Below are positions 43,192 to 52,766 of a stretch of 64,000 nucleotides of DNA, piece by piece; positions within the stretch are counted from its first letter, which is position 1; each line of letters starts with the position of its first letter. The stretch covers positions 446,501 to 510,500 of the forward strand of contig NC_016622.1 of NCBI RefSeq assembly GCF_000283655.1, given 5' to 3'. Both the position numbers and the translations under genes were made by a program. The notes under the pieces were generated by a model. The model saw only the letters and a program-made list of their open reading frames with translations. It searched no databases and was not told where the DNA came from. The DNA is from Azospirillum lipoferum 4B (GTDB lineage Bacteria > Pseudomonadota > Alphaproteobacteria > Azospirillales > Azospirillaceae).

Positions 43192-43380
43192 GACGGCACA
43201 TGCGCGATGGGAAACGGCGCCACCATGGCGGCTGCCGCCCGGCAAATCCACCCTTTCCGCCCGACGGCACCGCCTCATGAAGACAGCCGGGGGCCGAACT
43301 GGCGACCATTCCCGCACCTATGATAAGGTCCCCCGCGCGCCGGGGTGGAAAATGCGCGGCAAGTTCGCCGGGGGACCGTG

Positions 43381-46300
43381 ATGAGCGACGAATTCCTGTT
43401 CGCGGATGAGGAGCCTGCCGTCGAGGTGCCGGCGGAGGCTGCCGAACCGGTCGAACCCTGGCTGATCCTGATCGTCGACGACGACCCCGCCATCCATGCC
43501 ACCACCAAGATGGTGCTGCGCGGCTTCACCTTCGAAGGGCGCCCGGCACAGTTCCTGTCGGCGGCCACCGCGGCGGAAGCGCGCGGGGTTCTGCGCGACA
43601 ATCCGGCCATCGCGGTGATCCTGCTGGACGTCGTGATGGAATCGGACGACGCCGGCCTGCGGCTGGTCCGCTACATCCGCAACGAGCTGAACAACCGCCG
43701 CGTCCGCATCATCCTGCGCACCGGCCAGCCGGGGCAGGCGCCGGAACGCGACGTCATCCTCAGCTACGACATCAACGACTACAAGTCGAAGACCGAGCTG
43801 ACGGCGCAGAAGCTGTTCACCTCCGTCGTCGCGGCACTGCGCGGCTACCAGGACATTACCGCGATCGAGGACCATCGCGAGGGGCTGGAGCGCATCCTCG
43901 ACGCCTCCTCCACGCTGCTGGGCAAGCGGACGATGGCGGAGTTCGTGCGCCATGCCGTGGCGCAGATCGTCGGCGTCTGTCCGCCCGCCAATGGAATGAC
44001 GGTGGGCGGGGTGGCGCTGGTCAACCGCCTGTCCGACGACGGGCTGCAGCCGGCGGAACCGCTGGTGCTGGGCGGTGCCGGCCGACATGCCGGGATGGAA
44101 GGGACGCCGCTGGTCCTGGCCCTGCCGAACGATGCGGTGCAGGCGGTGACGGCGGCGCTGGCCGACGGCCGCAACCGGTTCGAGCGCGGGCACAGCGTCC
44201 TGGTCTTCCGCTCCGCCACCCAGCGGCACGACACCGCGGTCTATCTCGGCCATGGCCGCGCCCTGACGGCGGACGAGCGGCGGCTCCTGGAGGTGTTCTG
44301 CGCCAAGGTCGCCATCGGATTCGACAACGTCCATCTCTACGAGGAGCTGAACCGCAGCCTGGAAGGCCAGGTGGCGGAGCGCACGCGCGACCTCGTGGCG
44401 GCGCGCGAGGCGGCGGAGGCGGCGCGGTCGGAGGCGGAGGCGGCCAACCAGGCCAAGTCGCTGTTCCTGGCCACCATGAGCCATGAGATCCGAACGCCGA
44501 TGAACGGCATCCAGGGCATGCTGGAACTGCTGGAGCACACCAGCCTGACCGGCGACCAGCGCGAACTGGTCAGCGTGGTGCGGGAATCGGCCGGCGCGCT
44601 GCTGACCATCATCAACGACATCCTGGATTTCTCGAAGATCGAGGCCGGCCGTCTGGACCTGGAGCGGGTGCCGGTGGCACTGGCCGGCGTGGTGGAGGGG
44701 GTGGCCGACACGCTGGCCCCCGGCGCGCGGGCCAAGGGCCTGTCGCTGGTCACCTACATCGACCCCGACCTGCCGGCGGCGGTGCTGGGCGATCCGGTGC
44801 GCATCCGGCAGGTGCTGTTCAACATCGCCGGCAATGCGGTGAAGTTCACCCAGTCCGGCTCGGTGACGGTGCGGGTGGAGCTGGCGCATTTCGACGGCGA
44901 CCGCGTCGTCATCCGGGTCGCGGTGACCGACACCGGCATCGGCATCTCGCCGGAAAACCAGATCCGCCTGTTCCGTCCCTTCACCCAGGCGGAGGTGTCG
45001 ACCACCCGCCGGTTCGGCGGCACCGGTCTCGGGCTGTCGATCTGCCGGCGTCTGGCCGAGTTGATGGGCGGCGACGTCGGCGTCACCAGCGAGCTGAATG
45101 TCGGCTCCACCTTCTGGTTCACCTTCGCCGCCGATCTGGTCCCGCAGGAGGATGACGCCTGCCTTCAGCGGGCTCCGCTGCAGGGCGTGACCGTGCTGCT
45201 GCTGGCGGCGGATGCGGAGGAGCGCGGATTCCTCGCCCGCTACCTGAACGCCGACGGCGCCCAGGTGGTGGAGGCGGCGGACGCCGACGCGGCGTTGCGC
45301 ACCCTGCTGCCCACCGCCGCCTGCGACGTGCTGGTTTCGACCTTGGGCACCGACAGCGCGGCACTGGACAGCGACCCGCGTGGCCGGGTGCGCGGCCGGG
45401 TGCTGATCGGCGGCGACGCGCTGAACGCTGGCGATGCGGCCACGCCGGGCTCATCCGGGGCCGGGACCATCGTTCTCGGTCGGCCGGTGCGGCGGACCAG
45501 CCTGATCCGTGCCGTTCTGGCCGCCGCCGGACGCATGCCGGCAGGGGAGGGCGGGAGGACCGATCTGCAGCCGGAACCGGAGGAGCCCGCCGCTCCCGCC
45601 GCCGGCCGGCGCCGGCTGCCCACGGTGGAGGAGGCACGGGCACAGGGCCGCCTGATCCTGGTGGCGGAGGATCATCCGACCAACCGGCAGGTCATCCAGC
45701 GCCAGCTGACCCTGTTGGGCCATGTCATGGAAACCGCGGAGGACGGCGCCCAGGCGCTGGACCTTTGGCGGGCCGGCGGCCATGGCCTGCTGCTGACCGA
45801 CTGCCAGATGCCGGAGATGGACGGCATGGAACTGGCCCGCAGCATCCGCGCGGCGGAGGCGGCCGGGGGCGGTCCCCGCCTGCCCATCGTCGCCATCACC
45901 GCCAATGCGACGGAGAACGAGGCCCAGCTTTGCCTGCTGGCGGGCATGGACGACACGCTGGCCAAGCCGGTCAGCCTCGCCGACCTGCGCCGCGTGCTCG
46001 ACCGTTTCCTGCCGCCGCCGGACGGCGACGCGGAAGGCTGGCCGGAGGAGGAGCCCGACCGGCAAGCCGCCCTTCCGCCGCCCACCCTTCCACCGGTTGC
46101 CGTCGAGGTTCCGCCGCCGGTGCCGCAGGCGGCCGACCTGCCGCCGCTGGACATCGGGGCGCTGACCGCGCTGTTCGATGGCGACGGCGACTTCGTCCGC
46201 CATCTGCTGGGCGAATTCGTCACCTCCAACCTCACCTCCCACCGTTGGCTGACCGATGCGCTGGCGGGCGAGATCTGGGACGAGGTGCGCCAGGCCGCGC

Positions 46301-46467
46301 ACAAGCTGGCGGGGTCCTCGCGCACCGTCGGCGCCCGCGATCTCGCCGCCGCCGCCGACGCGGTGGAGATGGCGGTGATCGACCGCCGGCTGGACGGCAT
46401 CGCCGCCATGGTCGCCCGCGTCGGCGTCGAGCTGAACCGCGTCGTCGCCCATATCGAGGCGGTCTGA
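43381..46467 (+). CDS. Soluble hybrid histidine kinase: REC-DUF3369-HisKA-HATPase-REC-HPt
   Basis: Phosphorelay protein of 1028 residues without membrane segments. In order: receiver (about 25-155, Asp83 in ILLDVV), DUF3369 (about 165-330, [19 protein letters not shown]), coiled coil, HisKA (H368 in [11 protein letters not shown]), HATPase (ending [13 protein letters not shown]), a degenerate receiver (about 600-715) lacking the phospho-Asp, an intact receiver (D807 in [12 protein letters not shown]), and an HPt domain (H974 in [13 protein letters not shown]). ATG 43381 has GGGGGAC upstream. Divergent from the endonuclease gene; signal unknown. Confidence 0.9.
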   Translation: MSDEFLFADEEPAVEVPAEAAEPVEPWLILIVDDDPAIHATTKMVLRGFTFEGRPAQFLSAATAAEARGVLRDNPAIAVILLDVVMESDDAGLRLVRYIRNELNNRRVRIILRTGQPGQAPERDVILSYDINDYKSKTELTAQKLFTSVVAALRGYQDITAIEDHREGLERILDASSTLLGKRTMAEFVRHAVAQIVGVCPPANGMTVGGVALVNRLSDDGLQPAEPLVLGGAGRHAGMEGTPLVLALPNDAVQAVTAALADGRNRFERGHSVLVFRSATQRHDTAVYLGHGRALTADERRLLEVFCAKVAIGFDNVHLYEELNRSLEGQVAERTRDLVAAREAAEAARSEAEAANQAKSLFLATMSHEIRTPMNGIQGMLELLEHTSLTGDQRELVSVVRESAGALLTIINDILDFSKIEAGRLDLERVPVALAGVVEGVADTLAPGARAKGLSLVTYIDPDLPAAVLGDPVRIRQVLFNIAGNAVKFTQSGSVTVRVELAHFDGDRVVIRVAVTDTGIGISPENQIRLFRPFTQAEVSTTRRFGGTGLGLSICRRLAELMGGDVGVTSELNVGSTFWFTFAADLVPQEDDACLQRAPLQGVTVLLLAADAEERGFLARYLNADGAQVVEAADADAALRTLLPTAACDVLVSTLGTDSAALDSDPRGRVRGRVLIGGDALNAGDAATPGSSGAGTIVLGRPVRRTSLIRAVLAAAGRMPAGEGGRTDLQPEPEEPAAPAAGRRRLPTVEEARAQGRLILVAEDHPTNRQVIQRQLTLLGHVMETAEDGAQALDLWRAGGHGLLLTDCQMPEMDGMELARSIRAAEAAGGGPRLPIVAITANATENEAQLCLLAGMDDTLAKPVSLADLRRVLDRFLPPPDGDAEGWPEEEPDRQAALPPPTLPPVAVEVPPPVPQAADLPPLDIGALTALFDGDGDFVRHLLGEFVTSNLTSHRWLTDALAGEIWDEVRQAAHKLAGSSRTVGARDLAAAADAVEMAVIDRRLDGIAAMVARVGVELNRVVAHIEAV

Positions 46468-46485
46468 TTCCGCACCCTCACAGGC

Positions 46486-46529
46486 TGTAACGAACCCGAC
46501 ATGGCAGCCCGCTTGTCGCCTTTGCGACA
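46486..46529 (+). promoter_or_regulatory. Two NifA upstream activator sequences of fixABCX
   Basis: TGT-aacgaacccg-ACA (46486-46501) and TGT-cgcctttgcg-ACA (46514-46529), both exact TGT-N10-ACA matches, centres 28 bp apart and about 100-130 bp before the expected transcription start. Confidence 0.85.
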
Positions 46530-46597
46530 AGGCTGCGGTGCACTGCATCTCCTGGAAATTCTGAACGTTTTCCGCGGCTTGGCCGGCCTCGACCGGC

Positions 46598-46613
46598 TGG
46601 CACGCCGCTTGCT
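46598..46613 (+). promoter_or_regulatory. Sigma-54 (RpoN) promoter of fixABCX
   Basis: TGGCACG-ccgc-TTGCT, an essentially perfect -24/-12 promoter. The start of transcription would be near 46625, about 70 nt before fixA. Confidence 0.9.
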
Positions 46614-46693
46614 GTTCTGGCTGTATCCCGGCCCGGAGCCGGCCCCAAACCCACATGCGCGTCACAGCGAGAGCGGAAGCCAAGGAGAACGGG

Positions 46694-47545
46694 ATGCACA
46701 TCGTCGTCTGTATCAAACAGGTGCCCGACAGCGCCCAGATCCGCATCCATCCCGTCACCAACACCATCATGCGGCAGGGCGTGCCCGCCATCATCAACCC
46801 CTTCGACCTGTTCTCGCTGGAAGAGGCGTTGCGGCTGAAGGACAAGGTCGGCGCCCGCGTCACCGTGCTGACCATGGGGCCGCCGATGGCGGAGACCTCG
46901 CTGCGCAAGGCGCTGTCGCTGGGGGCCGACGACGCGGTGCTGCTGACCGACCGCAAATTCGCCGGGTCCGACACGCTGGCGACCTCCTACGCCCTGACCT
47001 CCGCCATCCAGAAGCTGGCGGAGGAGGAGCCGGTCGACATCGTCTTCTGCGGCAAGCAGACGGTCGACGGCGACACCGCGCAGGTCGGCCCCGGCATCGC
47101 CACCCGTCTCGGCTTCGAACAGCTGACCTACATCACCAAGATCGAGGACCTGAACATCGCCTCCAAGGAGATCGTGGTGCAGCGCCGCTCCGAAGGCGGC
47201 GTGCAGGTGCTGAAGACGAAGCTCCCCTGCATGATCACCATGCTGGAAGGCACCAACACCATCCGCTTCGGCAAGATGGACGACCTGTTCCGCGCCGCCC
47301 GCTACGAGCTGAAGACCTGGAGCCGCGACTTCACCGGCGCCGAAGAGGGCCGCGTCGGGCTGAAGGGCTCGCCGACCGTGGTGTCGAAGGTCTTCGTGCC
47401 GAAGCCGCGCGCCGAGAAGGCGAAGATGATCGTCGCCGACGCCGACACCCCCGATGCGCAGGCCGCCGCCGCCATCGACGCTATCTTCGCCGCCCAGCCC
47501 AAGCTGGCCGGCGATCTGCTCGCCCGCGCCGCGGCCGGGCTTTGA
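46694..47545 (+). CDS. fixA: Electron-transfer flavoprotein beta-type subunit FixA
   Basis: Protein of 283 residues, beta subunit of the FixAB flavoprotein. With FixC and FixX it oxidises NADH and, by flavin bifurcation, reduces ferredoxin or flavodoxin for nitrogenase while passing electrons to quinone. [18 protein letters not shown] at the N-terminus, [18 protein letters not shown] and [15 protein letters not shown] (AMP/FAD-binding signature) are clear. ATG 46694 follows AAGGAG. First gene of the operon. Confidence 0.96.
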   Translation: MHIVVCIKQVPDSAQIRIHPVTNTIMRQGVPAIINPFDLFSLEEALRLKDKVGARVTVLTMGPPMAETSLRKALSLGADDAVLLTDRKFAGSDTLATSYALTSAIQKLAEEEPVDIVFCGKQTVDGDTAQVGPGIATRLGFEQLTYITKIEDLNIASKEIVVQRRSEGGVQVLKTKLPCMITMLEGTNTIRFGKMDDLFRAARYELKTWSRDFTGAEEGRVGLKGSPTVVSKVFVPKPRAEKAKMIVADADTPDAQAAAAIDAIFAAQPKLAGDLLARAAAGL

Positions 47546-47570
47546 CGATCCATCCGCGGGAGACCCGACG

Positions 47571-48650
47571 ATGAGCGAACCGAGCAAGCCCCAGGGCCGC
47601 AAGTTCCAGCTTCCCGAACACCTGAAGGTTTACAAGAACGTCTGGGTGATCGTGGAGCAGGAGCGCGGCATCGTCCATTCCGTGTCGCTGGAACTGCTGG
47701 GCGAAGCCCGCAAGCTGGCCGACAAGCTGGGTGTGGAGGTGGGTGCGGTGGTGCTGGGCGCCGAAAGCCCCGACCTGAACCGCATCTGCGGCGACGCCAT
47801 CGGCTATGGCGCCGACATCGTCTACAAGGTGACCGACCCGGCGCTGGCCGACTACCGCACCGATCCCTATTGCCGCGTCATGACCGACGTGGTGAACACC
47901 CACAAGCCGGAAATCGTGCTGCTGGGCGCCACCACGCTGGGCCGGGATCTGGCGGGCGCCATCGCCACCACGCTGGCGACCGGCCTGACCGCCGACTGCA
48001 CCGAGCTGGACATCTACGCCGACAACCGCTCGCTGGCCGCCACCCGGCCGACCTTCGGCGGCACGCTGCTCTGCACCATCCAGACGCTGGCCTACCGGCC
48101 GCAGATGGCGACGGTGCGCCCGCGCGTGATGGCGATGCCGGAGCGCGACGATACCCGCACCGGCCGCGTCATCGAAATCCAGCCGGATCTCCGCGAAGAG
48201 GACATCGTCACCAAGGTCCTGAACTTCATCGCCGACCGCGAGCAGAACGAGGCGCAGCTGGCCTTCGCCGACATCATCGTGTCGGCCGGCAAGGGGCTGG
48301 GCAAGGTCGAGAACATGAAGCTGGTCTTCGACCTCGCCAAGGTCCTGGGCGCCGAGGTCGGGGTGACCCGTCCGCTGGTCCAGGCCGGCTGGGCCACCAA
48401 CGACCGTCAGGTCGGGCAGACCGGCAAGACGGTGCGGCCGAAGCTCTACATCGCCGCCGGCATCTCCGGCGCCATCCAGCATCGGGTGGGCATGGAGAAG
48501 TCGGACCTGATCCTGGCGATCAACACCGATCCCAACGCGACGATCTTCGACTTCGCCCATCTCGGGCTGGTCGGCGACGCGCTGAAGATCCTGCCGGCGC
48601 TGACCGATGCCTTCGGCCGCCGCCTGTCCGTCAACCGCATGGCCGGCTGA
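47571..48650 (+). CDS. fixB: Electron-transfer flavoprotein alpha-type subunit FixB
   Basis: Protein of 359 residues. The N-terminal domain has [23 protein letters not shown]; the C-terminal FAD-binding domain has the ETF-alpha signature from [18 protein letters not shown] to NTDPNATIF. It binds FixA to form the heterodimeric flavoprotein. Starts 25 bp after fixA. Confidence 0.96.
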   Translation: MSEPSKPQGRKFQLPEHLKVYKNVWVIVEQERGIVHSVSLELLGEARKLADKLGVEVGAVVLGAESPDLNRICGDAIGYGADIVYKVTDPALADYRTDPYCRVMTDVVNTHKPEIVLLGATTLGRDLAGAIATTLATGLTADCTELDIYADNRSLAATRPTFGGTLLCTIQTLAYRPQMATVRPRVMAMPERDDTRTGRVIEIQPDLREEDIVTKVLNFIADREQNEAQLAFADIIVSAGKGLGKVENMKLVFDLAKVLGAEVGVTRPLVQAGWATNDRQVGQTGKTVRPKLYIAAGISGAIQHRVGMEKSDLILAINTDPNATIFDFAHLGLVGDALKILPALTDAFGRRLSVNRMAG

Positions 48651-48678
48651 CCGCCGGACGAGAAAGGAGCCTGTCGAC

Positions 48679-49980
48679 ATGGTCGAAAAGTTCGACGCCA
48701 TCGTCATCGGTGCCGGCCCGTCCGGCAATGCCGCGACCTACACGCTGGCCAAGCAGGGGCTGAAGGTGCTCCAGCTTGAGCGCGGCGAGTATCCCGGCGC
48801 CAAGAACGTCCAGGGCGGCATCATGTACGCCCACGAGCTGGAGAAGATCATCCCGGACTTCCGGGACGATTGCCCGACCGAGCGCCACATCATCGAACAG
48901 CGCGTCTGGCTGCTGGGCGACGACAGCTATGTCGGCACCAACTACCGCTCGGAATCCTTCAACAGCGACAAGCCGAACCGCTACACCATCATCCGCGCCA
49001 ACATCGACAAATGGTGGGGCGAGCAGATCCGCAAGGTCGGCGGCCTGCAGATCTGCGAGACCACGGTGACGGAGCTGATCCGCGATCCGTCCGGCAAGGT
49101 GATCGGCGTGCGCACCGACCGCGAGGGCGGCGAGATCCACGCCGACGTCGTCATCATGGCCGACGGCGTCAACGCCCTGCTGGCCAAGCGCGCCGGGCTT
49201 CAGGGCGAAGCGGCGCCGGAGAATGTGGCGCTGGCCGTCAAGGAAATCCTCTTCATCGATCCGGAGCTGATCCAGCAGCGCTTCGGCATCAAGGAGGACG
49301 AAGGCGTCGTCATCGAGATCATGGGCAAGGTGACCAAGGGGATGGTCGGCACCGCCTTCCTCTACACCAACAAGGAATCGCTGACGATCGGCATCGGCTG
49401 CCTGATCTCCGACTTCAAGAACGGCGATTGCACGCCCTACAAGATGCTGGAGGATTTGAAGAACCATCCCGTCATCAAGCCGCTGATCGAAGGGGCGGAG
49501 ATGAAGGAATACGCCGCCCACATGATCCCGGAAGGCGGCTACAAGGCGGTTCCGCAACTCTACGGCGACGGCTGGATGGTGGTCGGCGACGCCGCCCACT
49601 TCAACAACGCCGCCCACCGCGAAGGCTCCAACCTCGCGATGGCGTCGGGCCGGATGGCGGCGGAGACGGTGATCGAGCTGAAAGCCGCCGGCAAGGGCTA
49701 CAGCGCCTCGAACCTGGCGGCCTACAAGAAGAAGCTGGACGACAGCTTCATCATGAAGGACCTGAAGAAGTACCGCGAGCTGCCCGGCATCATGCACGGC
49801 AACAAACAGTTCTTCGGTGCCTATCCCGACGAAATCACCTCCGCCGTCCACAACTGGTTCACGGTGGACAGTGTCGACAAGAAGACCAAGGAAAAGCAGA
49901 TCATGAAGTCCTTCATCAAGCGCCGCTCGGTGATGGGACTGGTCGGTGACGCAATCAAGCTGGTGAGGGCCGTGCGATGA
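48679..49980 (+). CDS. fixC: FixC flavoprotein (ETF-quinone oxidoreductase family)
   Basis: FAD protein of 433 residues that takes electrons from FixAB and passes the high-potential pair to quinone. The dinucleotide-binding site is FDAIVIGAGPSGNAATYTLA at the N-terminus, with GDGWMVVGDAAHFNNAAHREGSN as the second FAD contact near residue 305. It lacks the Fe-S domain of mitochondrial ETF-QO; FixX supplies it. AAAGGAG precedes the start. Its last four bases overlap fixX. Confidence 0.96.
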   Translation: MVEKFDAIVIGAGPSGNAATYTLAKQGLKVLQLERGEYPGAKNVQGGIMYAHELEKIIPDFRDDCPTERHIIEQRVWLLGDDSYVGTNYRSESFNSDKPNRYTIIRANIDKWWGEQIRKVGGLQICETTVTELIRDPSGKVIGVRTDREGGEIHADVVIMADGVNALLAKRAGLQGEAAPENVALAVKEILFIDPELIQQRFGIKEDEGVVIEIMGKVTKGMVGTAFLYTNKESLTIGIGCLISDFKNGDCTPYKMLEDLKNHPVIKPLIEGAEMKEYAAHMIPEGGYKAVPQLYGDGWMVVGDAAHFNNAAHREGSNLAMASGRMAAETVIELKAAGKGYSASNLAAYKKKLDDSFIMKDLKKYRELPGIMHGNKQFFGAYPDEITSAVHNWFTVDSVDKKTKEKQIMKSFIKRRSVMGLVGDAIKLVRAVR

Positions 49981-50270
49981 ACATGATGGTCAAGGTCGAA
50001 GAGAAGCTCTATCAGAACCGCTACATCGTCGACGAGAGCCGGCCGCACATCCAGATCAAGAGCGAGGAGGCCTGCCAGAGCTGCGAGAAGCAGGCCTGCA
50101 CCTTCTGCTGCCCGGCCGCCTGCTACAGCAAGAACGAGACCGGCGGCGTGACGCTGGTGACCGACGGCTGCCTGGAATGCGGCACCTGCCGCGTCGTCTG
50201 CCAGGACAAGGCCAACATCGCCTGGGACTATCCGCGCGGCGGTTACGGCATCAGCTACAAGTTCGGCTGA
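49977..50270 (+). CDS. fixX: Ferredoxin-like protein FixX
   Basis: Fe-S protein of 97 residues, partner of FixC. Ten cysteines, including C65-x2-C68-x2-C71-x3-C75 for one 4Fe-4S cluster and C33, C36, C41, C44/C45, C49 for a possible second site. ATG overlaps the fixC stop (ATGA). A terminator follows about 36 bp downstream. Confidence 0.96.
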   Translation: MNMMVKVEEKLYQNRYIVDESRPHIQIKSEEACQSCEKQACTFCCPAACYSKNETGGVTLVTDGCLECGTCRVVCQDKANIAWDYPRGGYGISYKFG

Positions 50271-50305
50271 TCGGCCATTTTTGGAGTCTTCCCCCGGAAC
50301 TGCAT

Positions 50306-50340
50306 GGCCTCCGCGCGGCGACGCGCGGGGGCCGATTTGT
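50306..50340 (+). terminator. Terminator of the fixABCX operon
   Basis: 12-bp stem GGCCTCCGCGCG / CGCGCGGGGGCC (one T-G pair) with a GCGA tetraloop, followed by GATTTGT. Confidence 0.75.
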
Positions 50341-50370
50341 TTGGTGGGAAGTGGTTGCCGGGTAAGGTGT

Positions 50371-50474
50371 TTGCCCCCACCCTAACCCTCCCCCTCTTCG
50401 AGGGAGAGGGGACTGCCGCCGCTCTGCGACTAACTCCCTCTCCCGCGTTAGCGGGGGAGGGTTGGGGAGGGGGC
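50371..50474. repeat. Dispersed palindromic intergenic repeat, copy 3
   Basis: Nearly identical to the copy at 32766, with the same outer inverted repeat (CCCTAACCCTCCCC / GGGGAGGGTTGGGG) and inner hairpins (CTCTTCGAGGGAG; CTCCCGCGTTAGCGGGGGAG). It sits between fixX and the response-regulator gene. Confidence 0.88.
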
Positions 50475-50490
50475 CTGCGCCGACAATTTT

Positions 50491-50898
50491 CTAAACGCTA
50501 CCCCGCAACACCCCCGCCGCATGGTCCAGCGCCCGTTGCAGCTCGGCCGGGAAATAGGGCTTGCGGACGAAGCCGAAGGGCTCGCAATCGGTGGCGCGGT
50601 GCCGGGTCTCGGCATCGGCGAAGGCGGAGGTGAAGATACAGCGGATGCCGGTGCGCGCGCGGATCGCCGCGGCGGCGTCGATCCCGTCGCGGGGACCGAG
50701 CAGGCGGATGTCCATCATCACGATGTCGGGGCGCAGCCGCTCGGCCGCCTCGATCGCGGCATCGGCATTGTCCTCGATGCCGATGACGGCGAAGCCCAGC
50801 ATGCCCAGGACCTCTTCCAAAGCCATGGCGGCGAGACTTTCGTCCTCGACGATGAGGATGCGCAGGGGCTGGCCGGAGGCAGGCGTAAGGTCTGTCAT
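50491..50898 (-). CDS. Single-domain response regulator
   Basis: Receiver-only protein of 135 residues: acidic pair in LIVEDESLAAMALEEVL, phospho-acceptor Asp in VMMDIRLLGPRDGID (near residue 63), Thr/Ser in IFTSAFAD and Lys in FGFVRKPYF. It has no output domain, so it would act in a phosphorelay or by protein binding. It lies inside the nif island but has no visible nif-type promoter. The hybrid kinase at 43381 is a possible but unproven partner. Confidence 0.9.
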   Translation of the reverse strand: MTDLTPASGQPLRILIVEDESLAAMALEEVLGMLGFAVIGIEDNADAAIEAAERLRPDIVMMDIRLLGPRDGIDAAAAIRARTGIRCIFTSAFADAETRHRATDCEPFGFVRKPYFPAELQRALDHAAGVLRGSV

Positions 50899-51193
50899 CG
50901 TACTCGCGCAGGTGCTGTCACAAGAATTCTACAGGAGCCCCGCAGCAGGCGAACCCAAAAAGCGCAGGATTATGACCAATGGCGCGGTCTGCGCTGGATG
51001 CATGGCACCAGCGGGCAGGCATGGCCGCAGGTCGGCACAGATGTTCGATGGGGGTTGGCGCGCCCTTGTTTTTCACCCCATCGGCGTACCATCTCTATCC
51101 CATGGCTGTTTTCAGGACCGAACATCGCGGACCTGCGGGCGTCCCATGCGGACCATTGGCGGGGCCGCGCCCTATTCCATGAGGAGGACGGCG

Positions 51194-51496
51194 ATGGACC
51201 TGCGTGTCTGTTTCGAAAACATGGAGAGCGTCAACGTCAACGACGCGGCGATGATGAAGCATTACGCCAAGAGCTATCTGGCGGATTTCGACCCCGAATG
51301 GGCCGGATTCATCATGCTCCCTCATGACGAGACCATGCGTGCGACGATGGAGCCCGCCTGGCAGGTGCTGATCCGCGACGCCACGCCGCGGACGGAGCAG
51401 CAGTTGCTGCGCTACATCGACGAGAACCCGATGGCCGCCTACCACATCCATGTCTACCGGCGCGACGACGGCCCCAACGAGAGCAAGATCCACTGA
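51194..51496 (+). CDS. Hypothetical protein of the nif island
   Basis: Soluble protein of 100 residues; family not recognised. It starts MDLRVCFENMESVNVND, has an aromatic middle (YAKSYLADFDPEWAGFIMLPHDE) and ends YHIHVYRRDDGPNESKIH. There is a clear GAGGAGG 7 nt before the ATG, so it is very likely translated. It lies between the converging fix and nif operons. The 295-bp region upstream has no sigma-54 site I can defend and no other gene. Confidence 0.65.
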   Translation: MDLRVCFENMESVNVNDAAMMKHYAKSYLADFDPEWAGFIMLPHDETMRATMEPAWQVLIRDATPRTEQQLLRYIDENPMAAYHIHVYRRDDGPNESKIH

Positions 51497-51565
51497 CGGC
51501 GAAGGGGGCGCGGTCGGCGCCCCCTTCTGTCCGTTGCTCCGGGCCGGTCCACCGGTGCAGGCGGC

Positions 51566-51901
51566 TCAGCCGACCGGCGACCCCAGCAGGCTGTCCAGCG
51601 GGACGAAGCGGTCGGCCATCTTGCGCGCTTCTTCCTTGTGGACCTTGAAGGTCTTTTCCGCGATGGCGTTGGACACCACGAAATCCTGGTACGCCCGTTC
51701 CAGATGGAAGCGGTAGCGCGACGACATGCCTTCGTCGTCCAGCCCCTCCATCCCATGGTCCGCCGACAGGTAGTCGTGGAAGCGCTGCAGGATGTGCAGG
51801 CGGTTCACGTGGACCACGCGCTGGTCGTAGGTGACGTGGAAGAAGCGCAGGAAGTCTTCCGCGGTTTCCAGATCGTCGAGGTCGTCGGTGAAATCGCTCA
51901 T
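51566..51901 (-). CDS. nifW: Nitrogenase-stabilizing/protective protein NifW
   Basis: Protein of 111 residues that helps keep the MoFe protein active, especially under oxygen. LETAEDFLRFFHVTYDQRVVHVNRLHILQRF is the NifW signature. Start fixed by GAGGAG before ATG 51901. Last gene of the leftward operon, 13 bp after cysE. Confidence 0.94.
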   Translation of the reverse strand: MSDFTDDLDDLETAEDFLRFFHVTYDQRVVHVNRLHILQRFHDYLSADHGMEGLDDEGMSSRYRFHLERAYQDFVVSNAIAEKTFKVHKEEARKMADRFVPLDSLLGSPVG

Positions 51902-51914
51902 CGTCGAAGGCTCC

Positions 51915-52766
51915 TCACGCGTGCTGCTGGGTGGAAGGGGAGGGGCCGCACCCCTCCTGGTCGCAGATGTTGCCACAAGAGCTGCAGGCAACGCCGTCCA
52001 AACGTATATCGCTGTGCATATCGTTCAGGCGAAATTCCGACAGGCGGATGTTCTTAGCAGGAAACTGTGACGGTTCGGTTGCGGTGTGGGCTTCCAGCCG
52101 GGCTTCGATGCGGTTGATGTGGTCGATCAGGCAGGCGATGGCCTTGCCGACCGGATCCGGCATCAGATGGTGTTCCAGGTCGATGTTGTGATCGGAGATC
52201 GGTCGGTCAGACGGCCGGCGCTGGGTCTCCGGCCGCACCACCCGGCCGGGAATGCCGACCACGGTCATGCCCGGCGGCACCGGCTTGGTCACCACCGAAT
52301 TGGCGCCGACCCGCGCGTTGGCGCCGACGGTGATCGGCCCCAGGATCTTGGCGCCGGCCCCGACCAGCACCCCGTCCATCAGCGTCGGATGCCGCTTGCC
52401 CTTGGTCCAGGAGGTGCCGCCCAGCGTCACCCCGTGATAGAGCGTCACGTCGTCGCCGATCTCCGCGGTCTCGCCGATCACCACGCCGGCGCCATGGTCG
52501 ATGAAGAAGCGGCGGCCGATGCCGGCACCGGGATGGATGTCGATGTTGGTCACCGCACGGGCGACATAGGACAGGAAGCGCGCCGGCCAGCGCAGCCCCC
52601 GCCGCCAGGCCGCGTTGGCGAAGCGGTACATCACCAGCGCATGGATGCCGGGATAGCAGGTCAGCACGTCGAAGACGTTGCGCGCGGCCGGATCGCGGTC
52701 GAACACGCAGGCGACGTCCTCACGCAGCAGGGCGATGATGCCGGGCCGGCGATCAGCTTTGCTCAT
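51915..52766 (-). CDS. cysE: Serine O-acetyltransferase with Cys-rich C-terminal extension (NifP/CysE)
   Basis: Makes O-acetylserine for cysteine synthesis; in nif clusters (nifP) it raises cysteine supply for Fe-S clusters. The 283-residue protein has the left-handed beta-helix hexapeptide repeats and the catalytic [32 protein letters not shown] and [10 protein letters not shown]. Beyond residue 200 it has an unusual tail ending with C-x2-C-x3-C-x4-C ([16 protein letters not shown]), which looks able to bind metal. ATG overlaps the nifV stop by 4 bp. Confidence 0.92.
   Translation of the reverse strand: MSKADRRPGIIALLREDVACVFDRDPAARNVFDVLTCYPGIHALVMYRFANAAWRRGLRWPARFLSYVARAVTNIDIHPGAGIGRRFFIDHGAGVVIGETAEIGDDVTLYHGVTLGGTSWTKGKRHPTLMDGVLVGAGAKILGPITVGANARVGANSVVTKPVPPGMTVVGIPGRVVRPETQRRPSDRPISDHNIDLEHHLMPDPVGKAIACLIDHINRIEARLEAHTATEPSQFPAKNIRLSEFRLNDMHSDIRLDGVACSSCGNICDQEGCGPSPSTQQHA

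Noticed and set aside
50899-51193. Sigma-54 or NifA sites for the 51194 gene and the response regulator
   Set aside because: Candidates had wrong spacing (for example TGT-N12-ACA), so no nif-type control is claimed.
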